6,519 nt of DNA from Candidatus Rifleibacteriota bacterium (GTDB taxonomy: Bacteria; Muiribacteriota; Ozemobacteria; Ozemobacterales; Ozemobacteraceae), in contig JAQUZA010000090.1 of assembly GCA_028691595.1 (NCBI GenBank), forward strand, positions 3,595 through 10,113, given 5' to 3'. Shown here in pieces: positions 1 to 4,907 of this stretch (positions are counted from its first letter, which is position 1; every line of letters starts with the position of its first letter). Both the position numbers and the translations under genes were made by a program. Under the pieces are notes generated by a model. The model did not search any database. It had not been told where the DNA came from and saw only the letters and a list, made by a program, of their open reading frames with translations.

Positions 1-84
1 CCCGGCTGATAGCTGCGCCGTCAAACCGGAGAACATAATTTAATAATCCTTAAATCACTTTTCATTGGAGAATAAATCGACAAG

Positions 85-96
85 CCCGCAAGCGGG
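85..96. repeat. Perfect short GC hairpin
   Basis: CCCGC and GCGGG face each other across AA; physically this is probably a four-pair stem with a CAAG loop. It is followed by mixed sequence, not a T run, so it does not look like an intrinsic terminator. It may be part of a structured RNA or of the upstream gene's 3' region. Confidence 0.45.
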
Positions 97-104
97 ATCT
101 AATG

Positions 105-155
105 GGGGATGCATTAAATTCCCACCTGTATCTCTTCGTGATATAAACTTGGGAA
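105..155 (+). other. Mutually exclusive hairpins (possible structured leader)
   Basis: Two pairings share the segment TTCCC at 119-123. In the first, GGGGAT (105-110) pairs with ATTCCC (118-123), with one G-T pair and a 7-base loop. In the second, TTCCCA (119-124) pairs with TGGGAA (150-155), enclosing an inner TATC/GATA stem (129-132 with 140-143). Only one can form at a time, as in attenuators or riboswitches. This is seen in the sequence; any regulatory role is inferred. It conflicts with reading the same bases as a promoter, because a transcript starting near 154 would not contain these hairpins. Confidence 0.3.
119..147 (+). promoter_or_regulatory. Possible sigma70-type promoter for the first gene
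   Basis: TTCCCA at 119-124 matches four of six bases of the -35 consensus, and TATAAA at 142-147 matches five of six of the -10 consensus, with a 17-bp spacer. Transcription would start near 154, giving a leader of about 80 bases before the ATG at 233. The -35 box is also the left arm of the TTCCCA/TGGGAA dyad whose right arm (150-155) lies over the predicted start, so the dyad could be an operator. Confidence 0.35.
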
Positions 156-232
156 GGATCGAAATTCATGCAACTCAGTTGTGACAAAGGGTTGTATTTA
201 ACAATAGTGTTTGATGAGGAGCAGGTGTAATT

Positions 233-1075
233 ATGACGTTTAACAAGGCTTCGGGGGGGAGTTTGCTTGAAAGGCTCCGGTTATATAGATACTGGGCCAC
301 CCGTGAATTTGATCTCGTAATTGACGGTGAAAGCACACGGATCAGTTGTACGGCCGGTTCAAATGAATCTGTTTCTGAAGCCGAAGAGCGCTGCGCCGAG
401 AAAGCGGTTCGGGTTCAGCAGATTGTCGATCATCAGATCAAGCGCGAAAGCTCTTATGAGAGGCCGATTCGCGAAGAGATTCTCGAAGAAATCGATGACG
501 ATAATGTCATTACCCGTAATTACTATGGTGCGCAAATACTGAATACCTCTGCACTCAGCATTTTTGACATAGACACCTACCAGAAAACCTTCTGGGAAAA
601 GCTCACTTTCAAAAAGATCGACAATAAGACAGCAATCATTGGCCTTTTGCGCCAGCTTTATGAACAGCGTGTTCTTCCTGGAACTACCTGGCGCATCTAT
701 GAAACCACCAAGGGTATTCGCCTTATTGTGACCGGCCAGTACATAGACCCGGAATCACCTGTTTTTTCGCAATTCTGCCGTCAGATCAACGCTGATAATC
801 TTTACGCCACGCTTTGCCGTCATCAGAAGTGCTACCGGGCCAGGTTAACACCGAAACCCTTTCGCATGAAAATCAAAGGTATTAAATACCGGTGTCCGAT
901 ACCGAAGGGTGAGGAAAGTGCATATCGAGAATGGGTGGCAACCTATGAACGTGAATCATGTAATTATTCTGTTTGCCGGCTGGTTGAAACTCTGGGCAAT
1001 TTAACTTCAGATAACCAGATTGTCGAGCTGCATGACCGCTTCTGCTGTCGTGACGAGAGCTTAACGCTTGCCTGA
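233..1075 (+). CDS. Uncharacterised 280-residue protein
   Basis: I cannot assign a function. The ATG at 233 is preceded by AGGAG at 217-221, an 11-base spacing, supporting this start. The protein looks soluble, with no signal peptide or membrane segment. Residues 76-95 are acidic (EEILEEIDDD). The core contains FDID (111-114), a strand-like WRIYETTKGIRLIVT (153-167), then LCRHQKCYRARLTPKPFRM (194-212), rich in basic residues. The C-terminal part holds eight of its cysteines (residues 182-272), including CC at 271-272. From memory, similar patterns (a FD-D motif, Y-T-G-R-L, RARL-PKP) occur in uncharacterised proteins of several bacterial phyla. The hhhDhD-like motif followed by a strand with T-x-G recalls archaeo-eukaryotic primase folds, but the usual motif II histidine is an arginine (R163), so this is speculation. 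It stands alone, 128 bp before the next gene. Confidence 0.85.
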   Translation: MTFNKASGGSLLERLRLYRYWATREFDLVIDGESTRISCTAGSNESVSEAEERCAEKAVRVQQIVDHQIKRESSYERPIREEILEEIDDDNVITRNYYGAQILNTSALSIFDIDTYQKTFWEKLTFKKIDNKTAIIGLLRQLYEQRVLPGTTWRIYETTKGIRLIVTGQYIDPESPVFSQFCRQINADNLYATLCRHQKCYRARLTPKPFRMKIKGIKYRCPIPKGEESAYREWVATYERESCNYSVCRLVETLGNLTSDNQIVELHDRFCCRDESLTLA

Positions 1076-1203
1076 TTATTTTTTTTAATTTCTCGTGTCT
1101 GCTGATTCATTTTTTGGTGTAATATTTCATCATACCCGCTGAGCAGAAAGCCGGCAAAATTGTGTCTGGTTTTTTGTGGGTTCGATGAAAGGCTGGTAAT
1201 CGC

Positions 1204-2022
1204 ATGACAGAGATAAAAGCTCTAGCATCTGGTTCTGAAGTCAAAATTACTTTTCTCGTTGATAACAGTGAAGGGCCAGGTTGCGGAGCTGAGCATGGAC
1301 TGTCACTGTTGATCGAAGGCGATATCAGGCTTCTTTTTGATGCCGGGCAGAGTGACTTGTTTTTAAAGAATGCTGCCAGTTTGAGCCTTGATCTTTCTGG
1401 TGTCGATCTGGCAGTTCTCAGCCACGGCCATTATGACCACGGTGATGGTTTTGAGCATTTCCCCGGGTTTCGACTGGTGTGCCATCCTGAATGCTTTACC
1501 CGAAGGTTTCGTGAAAAAAATGGTACCTATATTGGCCTGAAATATGATCGGCAGTCGGCAGAAGAGCTTTTCACACTTGATATGACTGCTCACCCTCTGA
1601 AACTATCTAATACAATGACTTTTCTCGGACATATCCCGAGACTTAATAACTTTGAAGCCAAACAAACAACGTTCTTTCTCGAAGATGGTCAACAAGACTT
1701 TGTTTCAGATGACTCAGCCTTGGTCATCGAAACCAGCAAAGGCCTGATTGTTATTGCCGGCTGCTCACATTCTGGAATTTGCAATATTGTTGAATATGCC
1801 CGCAAAGTCACCGGTATTTCCAGGGTTGTTGCCGTCATGGGAGGTTTTCATCTTAAAGAAGGCAGCCCGGCAATTAAAAACACCGTTGACTACCTCAAAT
1901 TACTTGACCCGGAACTGTTGATGCCCTGTCATTGCGTTGACACATCGGTCATCCAATACCTGCATACTGTTTTTCCATGCCAGTCGGTTTTTGCCGGTAA
2001 AGTTCTCGTCTTCCCGGCTTGA
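1204..2022 (+). CDS. Metallo-beta-lactamase-fold hydrolase, COG1237 type
   Basis: A 272-residue single-domain metallo-beta-lactamase-fold protein. The metal motif SHGHYDHGDGF (73-83) supplies H74, H76, D78 and H79; further likely ligands are H189 in GCSHSG, H216 in GGFHL and H243 in PCHC. The N-terminal EHGLSLLIE (30-38) is typical of COG1237, often annotated as dihydropterin-ribofuranosylaminobenzene-phosphate synthase after an archaeal methanopterin enzyme. That reaction should not be assumed here; most bacterial members have no known substrate. The family's usual HCTG near the C-terminus appears as HCVD, flanked by C242 and C244. The protein is expected to be cytoplasmic, with no signal peptide. 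The start is supported by GAAAGG ending at 1192, 11 bases before the ATG. No clear promoter is visible in the 128-bp gap upstream. The flavoprotein operon starts 124 bp downstream. Confidence 0.93.
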   Translation: MTEIKALASGSEVKITFLVDNSEGPGCGAEHGLSLLIEGDIRLLFDAGQSDLFLKNAASLSLDLSGVDLAVLSHGHYDHGDGFEHFPGFRLVCHPECFTRRFREKNGTYIGLKYDRQSAEELFTLDMTAHPLKLSNTMTFLGHIPRLNNFEAKQTTFFLEDGQQDFVSDDSALVIETSKGLIVIAGCSHSGICNIVEYARKVTGISRVVAVMGGFHLKEGSPAIKNTVDYLKLLDPELLMPCHCVDTSVIQYLHTVFPCQSVFAGKVLVFPA

Positions 2023-2035
2023 ACGAGGTGTTCAA
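2019..2035. repeat. Perfect 6-5-6 inverted repeat at the gene end
   Basis: TTGAAC, five bases, GTTCAA. It covers the stop codon (2020-2022) of the metallo-beta-lactamase gene. No T run follows on either strand, so a standard intrinsic terminator is unlikely. It ends 22 bp before the -35 box of the next promoter and could be a regulator site or an RNA 3'-end hairpin. It resembles the Bacillus-type LexA box GAAC-N4-GTTC but has five central bases instead of four. Confidence 0.5.
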
Positions 2036-2057
2036 ATTAGCATAAGCCAAAAATAGA

Positions 2058-2087
2058 TTGCAATTTTGTTCGGTATTATTTTATAAT
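2058..2087 (+). promoter_or_regulatory. Predicted sigma70-type promoter of the flavoprotein operon
   Basis: TTGCAA (2058-2063, four of six consensus bases) and a perfect TATAAT (2082-2087) are separated by 18 bp, in the gap between two genes and correctly oriented. The start of transcription would fall near 2094, giving a leader of about 53 bases to the ATG at 2147. This is the best promoter in the window and implies that the flavoprotein, DUF5320-like and radical SAM genes can be transcribed independently of the upstream gene. Confidence 0.65.
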
Positions 2088-2089
2088 AC
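2073..2089. promoter_or_regulatory. 7-3-7 dyad overlapping the -10 box (candidate operator)
   Basis: GTATTAT, TTT, ATAATAC form a perfect inverted repeat that contains the whole TATAAT. A protein bound here would block RNA polymerase, so the site is a candidate repressor operator. The half sites do not match PerR, Fur, Rex or FNR consensus sequences that I know. AT-rich palindromes can arise by chance around a -10 box, which lowers confidence. Confidence 0.4.
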
Positions 2090-2097
2090 AGCTGACG

Positions 2098-2117
2098 GCC
2101 GGGATTGTATGCCCGGC
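2098..2117 (+). other. GC hairpin at the 5' end of the flavoprotein leader
   Basis: GCCGGG (2098-2103) and CCCGGC (2112-2117) form a six-pair all-GC stem with an 8-base loop, starting about four bases after the predicted transcription start. No T tract follows, so it is not an intrinsic terminator. A 5'-end hairpin may protect the mRNA from decay; that role is inferred. Confidence 0.5.
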
Positions 2118-2146
2118 GATAATAATACTGATCAACGGAGAAATGT

Positions 2147-3499
2147 ATGGAAACTCGAAAAATAGATTATCTTATCATTGGTGGCGGCCCGGTGGGCATT
2201 CAGGCATGCAGAATGCTGCGTATGAGCCGGCCCGATGTTTCGGTTACCGTTCTTCGTCCCGAACCTTTCTCAGTTATCTATTGCGCTATTCCTTACGTAA
2301 TTGAAGGCATTCTCGACCCGATGCAGATTGCCAAAAAAGATGAACTGATAACTGAAACCGGGGCCGAGCTTTTGCAGATTCCGGCCACCGGGGTTGATTT
2401 TGCTGCCCATACTGTTACTCTTGAAGATGGTCAGTGTTTGCAGTATGGCAGGCTGATAATTGCCACCGGGGCCGTTCCTTTTGTCCCGCCGGTGCCTGGC
2501 AGCGAACTCAAGAATATTTTTACCGTAAAAACGGCAAAAGACACCGAAGTTATCAAAAATGCCGCAAAAGCAGCAGCTAAAGTGGTGGTCATAGGTGCCG
2601 GTGCAATTGGTATCGAACAGGCTCAGGCTATGAAAGCACTTGGGCTCGATGTTCACCTGGTCGACATGGCTCCGCATCCATTGTCTACAATGGTTGACGG
2701 CGAATTTGGCAAGATTATCGCCGACCAGATTGTGGCAGCCGGAATTCATTGGCAGGGCTCATCACCGTTGCAGAATTTTAAGGGTATTCATGCCGTTGAA
2801 GAGGTTGTTCTCAGTAATGGCAGCAGCATTGTCCTGCATCCCGGTAGCGACTTTGTCATTGTCTCTGCTGGCGTTAAGCCTGAATTGTCACTTTTCCGTG
2901 ATTCCGGGCTCGAAATTGCCAACGATGGCATCGTGGTAAATGACAGGATGCAGACCAATATTGCCGACGTTTATGCCGCTGGCGACTGCGTGCATTTTGT
3001 CAGTGGCATCGATGGCAGGCCCCTCGGCGGGAAACTGGCTACGAATGCCGTGCCTATGGCCAAGGTTCTTGCGAAAAATCTTCTTGGTAAGCCTGCTACC
3101 TACAAAGGCTTTTTTAACGGTGCAGCCACGTGTGTTAGTGAGCTTAGGGTCGGTGGCACCGGTTTTACCGAAAGCTTCGCTCAGAGGCGTGGTTTCGAGG
3201 TTGTTTGTGGCTTTGGCCAGACAACTTCAAAGTTTCCGATTATGCCGGGTGCAAAAAAGGTTCAGGTTAAGCTGGTTGCCGATGCTAAAACCGGAAAATT
3301 GCTTGGCGGTCAGATTCTTGGGCCTGATGCAGTGGCTGAGCGCATCGATGTTATCAGCCTGGCTTTACAGCACCAGCTGCATCTTTCAGATCTTGCTGAG
3401 TTGAGTTACTCTGCGCAGCCATGGCAGACTTTTTATCCGGCCGCAAACCCGATTGTAATGGCCGCCGAGGAAGCCTTGAAAAAGCTTCGAGCCTTATAA
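2147..3499 (+). CDS. FAD/NAD(P)-dependent disulfide oxidoreductase, CoA-disulfide reductase/NADH oxidase-like
   Basis: A 450-residue flavoprotein of the single-cysteine pyridine nucleotide-disulfide oxidoreductase group, which includes CoA-disulfide reductase, NADH oxidase and NAD(P)H sulfur reductase. Domains in order: FAD-binding IGGGPVG (11-17); the active-site segment YCAIPY (45-50) with C46, matching the position of the redox cysteine that reacts with CoA or forms a sulfenate; ATG (106-108) before the NAD(P) domain; GAGAIGIE (150-157); YAAGDC (276-281), the second FAD motif; and a dimerisation domain from about 325, ending in QPWQTFYPAANP (424-435). There is no rhodanese extension. It is cytoplasmic. 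Family knowledge allows reduction of CoA disulfide, CoA persulfide/polysulfide or oxygen using NAD(P)H; the sequence cannot choose. The start has GGAG at 2137-2140, six bases upstream. It is the first gene of a likely operon with the two genes that follow. Confidence 0.93.
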   Translation: METRKIDYLIIGGGPVGIQACRMLRMSRPDVSVTVLRPEPFSVIYCAIPYVIEGILDPMQIAKKDELITETGAELLQIPATGVDFAAHTVTLEDGQCLQYGRLIIATGAVPFVPPVPGSELKNIFTVKTAKDTEVIKNAAKAAAKVVVIGAGAIGIEQAQAMKALGLDVHLVDMAPHPLSTMVDGEFGKIIADQIVAAGIHWQGSSPLQNFKGIHAVEEVVLSNGSSIVLHPGSDFVIVSAGVKPELSLFRDSGLEIANDGIVVNDRMQTNIADVYAAGDCVHFVSGIDGRPLGGKLATNAVPMAKVLAKNLLGKPATYKGFFNGAATCVSELRVGGTGFTESFAQRRGFEVVCGFGQTTSKFPIMPGAKKVQVKLVADAKTGKLLGGQILGPDAVAERIDVISLALQHQLHLSDLAELSYSAQPWQTFYPAANPIVMAAEEALKKLRAL

Positions 3500-3531
3500 A
3501 GAGCCTGCAACTTTTTGAATATTTTCGTTGA

Positions 3532-3536
3532 AGGAG
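3532..3536 (+). promoter_or_regulatory. Ribosome binding site fixing the start at 3543
   Basis: AGGAG lies six bases before the ATG at 3543. A TTG at 3528 in the same frame would place this site inside the gene, so it is not the start. Confidence 0.8.
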
Positions 3537-3542
3537 AAAAAT

Positions 3543-3794
3543 ATGCCAGGTCGAGATGGAACCGGCCCATTGGGCCAGGGCGCAGGAACCGGTCGAACAG
3601 CCGGCTCATGTCGTCGTTCTGATTCTGGATTCGTGGGTTTTATTCTTCAGCTGATAATCAATAACTGGAAACCAATTCTTGCTTTTCTTGTTACCACTCT
3701 TGTTCCAGTCATTGGTCGTAAAATCAGTATCGGTGGCTCACAAAACAATGCTAAAATACCCTTGTTAACAGTTAATGTACTAAAGAAAGATTGA
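3543..3794 (+). CDS. Small DUF5320-like protein with hydrophobic segment
   Basis: An 83-residue protein. The N-terminal MPGRDGTGPLGQGAGTGRTAG is glycine-rich and matches the signature of DUF5320-type small proteins, common in anaerobic bacteria and archaea and often found beside NifB/NifX-like or MinD/Mrp-like genes. Their function is unknown. A single cysteine, C23, follows the motif. Residues 30-40 and 44-58 are hydrophobic (FVGFILQLIIN, then PILAFLVTTLVPVIG), interrupted by NWK; this could be one long or two short membrane segments. The tail is polar and ends in KKD. It lies 43 bp after the flavoprotein gene and ends 3 bp before the radical SAM start, so it is likely co-transcribed and translationally coupled with the latter. 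The start at 3543 is chosen because the DUF5320 motif begins there. Confidence 0.82.
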   Translation: MPGRDGTGPLGQGAGTGRTAGSCRRSDSGFVGFILQLIINNWKPILAFLVTTLVPVIGRKISIGGSQNNAKIPLLTVNVLKKD

Positions 3795-3797
3795 ACC

Positions 3798-4757
3798 ATG
3801 ACAAGAACATACCGGCATCTGTTTGGCCCTGTTCCTTCCCGGCGCTTTGGCCGTTCACTCGGCATCGATCAGACGCCGTTCAAAACCTGCAGCTATGATT
3901 GTATATTCTGTCAGCTTGGCAGAACAACCAGACATACCCTTCAGCGCGAGAACTTTATCGAAGTCGGTGAAGTTATTGCCGAAATTGACCATTGGCTGAA
4001 AAATGACGGCAAGGCTAATCAGATAACCCTGGCCGGTTCTGGTGAACCGACTTTGCACGCCGGCTTTGGCGAAATTGTCGCCCATCTCAAGGCTCGCACC
4101 AACATCCCGGTCGCAATTCTCACCAACGGCAGCACTCTACATCTGCCCGAGGTTAGATCTGCCGCTGCTCAGGCAGACATTGTCAAGATATCACTGAGCG
4201 CCTGGGATCAAAAGTCTCTCGAAAAGGTTAATCGACCGGCACCGGGCTGTACATTTGAACAGATGATTCACGGAGAAATTCAGTTCAGACAAGAGTTTAA
4301 AGGTCAGCTCTGGCTTGAAGTTTTTCTGATCGATGGCATAAATGCCGAGGTCGAAGAAGTTCAGAAAATTGCAGCCATGTCGCGCCAGATTAAACCTGAT
4401 CGCATTCAATTAAATACCTGCGTGCGTCCCCCGGCTGAAGAATTTGCCAAAGCGGTTGGGGAAGCCCGCCTGCGAGAGCTTGCCGGCGTTTTCAAGCCGG
4501 CAGCTGAAGTGATTGCCGTTTATCAGGCCCGCGATACCAGCGAAATAAAGGCAAGTGAAGAAGCCATTCTTGAGATGCTGCGTCGGCGGCCTTGTACGGC
4601 CGGTCAGATTGCTGAAGCATTTGGCATGCATCTTAACGAGGTGGCCAAATTTATTGGCATGCTGATGGGTTCGTCTAAAATCCAGGCCGTTCATCGTGAC
4701 CAGGATGTTTACTATTTTTCAGAAACTTCCAGCAGATCAGAAACTCATGGGGCTTAG
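3798..4757 (+). CDS. Radical SAM protein, COG0731 (TYW1-like) group, with C-terminal winged helix
   Basis: A 319-residue radical SAM enzyme. GPVPSRRFGRSLGID (10-24) leads into C31-x3-C35-x2-C38, which binds the [4Fe-4S] cluster that cleaves S-adenosylmethionine. GSGEPTL (80-86) is the SAM-contacting motif, ILTNGS (107-112) and KISLSAWD (130-137) are later barrel strands, and QLNTCVRPPAEE (204-215) closes the core. Residues about 252-308 look like a winged helix domain (EAILEMLRRRPCTAGQIAEAF then a YYF strand). Databases often label this group as wyosine tRNA synthase-like, after archaeal/eukaryotic TYW1, but bacteria are not known to make wyosine, so the substrate is unknown. The gene starts 3 bp after the upstream stop, with only a weak purine-rich stretch (3782-3790), suggesting translational coupling. 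Oxygen sensitivity is expected from the cluster. Confidence 0.92.
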   Translation: MTRTYRHLFGPVPSRRFGRSLGIDQTPFKTCSYDCIFCQLGRTTRHTLQRENFIEVGEVIAEIDHWLKNDGKANQITLAGSGEPTLHAGFGEIVAHLKARTNIPVAILTNGSTLHLPEVRSAAAQADIVKISLSAWDQKSLEKVNRPAPGCTFEQMIHGEIQFRQEFKGQLWLEVFLIDGINAEVEEVQKIAAMSRQIKPDRIQLNTCVRPPAEEFAKAVGEARLRELAGVFKPAAEVIAVYQARDTSEIKASEEAILEMLRRRPCTAGQIAEAFGMHLNEVAKFIGMLMGSSKIQAVHRDQDVYYFSETSSRSETHGA

Positions 4758-4821
4758 CCTTTTTTCAGATATAGCGAGCGAAGAAAGTTTTATTTGTGGT
4801 CTGATAGTTGATGAGAGGCAT

Positions 4822-4846
4822 TTATAAGTGCCGGGGCTTATAAGTG
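4822..4846. repeat. Tandem 9-bp direct repeat, possible operator
   Basis: TTATAAGTG occurs at 4822-4830 and 4838-4846, a 16-bp period. Each copy is the right side of an imperfect palindrome (CATTTATAAGTG at 4819-4830; CTTATAAG at 4837-4844). Placed 62-86 bp before the ABC transporter start, it may be a paired regulator site; this is inferred. Confidence 0.5.
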
Positions 4847-4896
4847 GTTCGGCCTGGTTCAGTTTCTCTGCGATCTGCCGGGAAAAATAAAATAAT

Positions 4897-4903
4897 GAGG
4901 TGA
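4897..4903 (+). promoter_or_regulatory. Ribosome binding site supporting a GTG start
   Basis: GAGGTGA lies four bases before the GTG at 4908. The next in-frame ATG, at 4923, would be too far away. The same GAGGTGAAA string precedes the permease gene. Confidence 0.8.
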
Positions 4904-4907
4904 AACA

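Larger units (their letters stand above)
1..232. other. Non-coding region upstream of the first gene
   Basis: No convincing gene is visible here. The region is AT-rich with a few GC-rich islands: a CCCGCAAGCGGG hairpin at 85-96, two overlapping hairpins between 105 and 155, a CAACTCAGTTG palindrome at 171-181, and a ribosome binding site just before 233. No family of structured RNA that I know (6S, SRP, tmRNA, RNase P, cobalamin or c-di-GMP riboswitch) fits. The first 43 bases could be the tail of an upstream gene, since frames 2 and 3 stay open to stops at 41-43 and 36-38, but this is too short to support. Confidence 0.6.
4758..4907. other. Gap between the radical SAM and ABC transporter units
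   Basis: This 150-bp gap separates two transcription units. It begins with a six-T run (4760-4765) after a stem of only three pairs, contains the tandem repeat at 4822-4846 and ends with the ribosome binding site of the ATPase gene. No good -35/-10 pair with normal spacing was found. Confidence 0.55.

Noticed and set aside
1..43. Possible tail of an upstream gene in frame 2 (stop at 41-43) or frame 3 (stop at 36-38)
   Set aside because: Only about 11 to 13 codons are visible and two frames are equally open, so neither can be supported.
85..155. Resemblance of CGCAAGCGGG to part of E. coli 6S RNA
   Set aside because: The match is limited to a short hairpin; the long closing stem and central bubble of 6S RNA are not seen.
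1076..1090. T-rich run after the first gene as an intrinsic terminator
   Set aside because: No stem longer than about three pairs precedes it.
1098..1147. Inverted repeat TCTGCT/AGCAGA in the gap before the metallo-beta-lactamase gene
   Set aside because: The loop is 38 bases and the arms are only six, which is expected by chance; no T tract follows.
2019..2035. LexA (SOS) box at the GAAC/GTTC dyad
   Set aside because: The Bacillus-type box needs four central bases and this has five; the downstream genes are not SOS-type.
2270..2749. 159-codon open frame on the minus strand
   Set aside because: It lies wholly inside the flavoprotein gene, and its product has no recognisable motif.
2940..3404. 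154-codon open frame on the plus strand in another phase
   Set aside because: It is covered by the clearly recognised C-terminal half of the flavoprotein and lacks a ribosome binding site or motif.
3528..3542. TTG start at 3528 for the DUF5320-like protein
   Set aside because: It would place the AGGAG ribosome site inside the gene and add five residues before the family's usual first methionine.
4749..4765. Intrinsic terminator after the radical SAM gene (GGC-TTA-GCC followed by six T)
   Set aside because: The stem has only three pairs and overlaps the stop codon; too weak to call, though the T run is notable.
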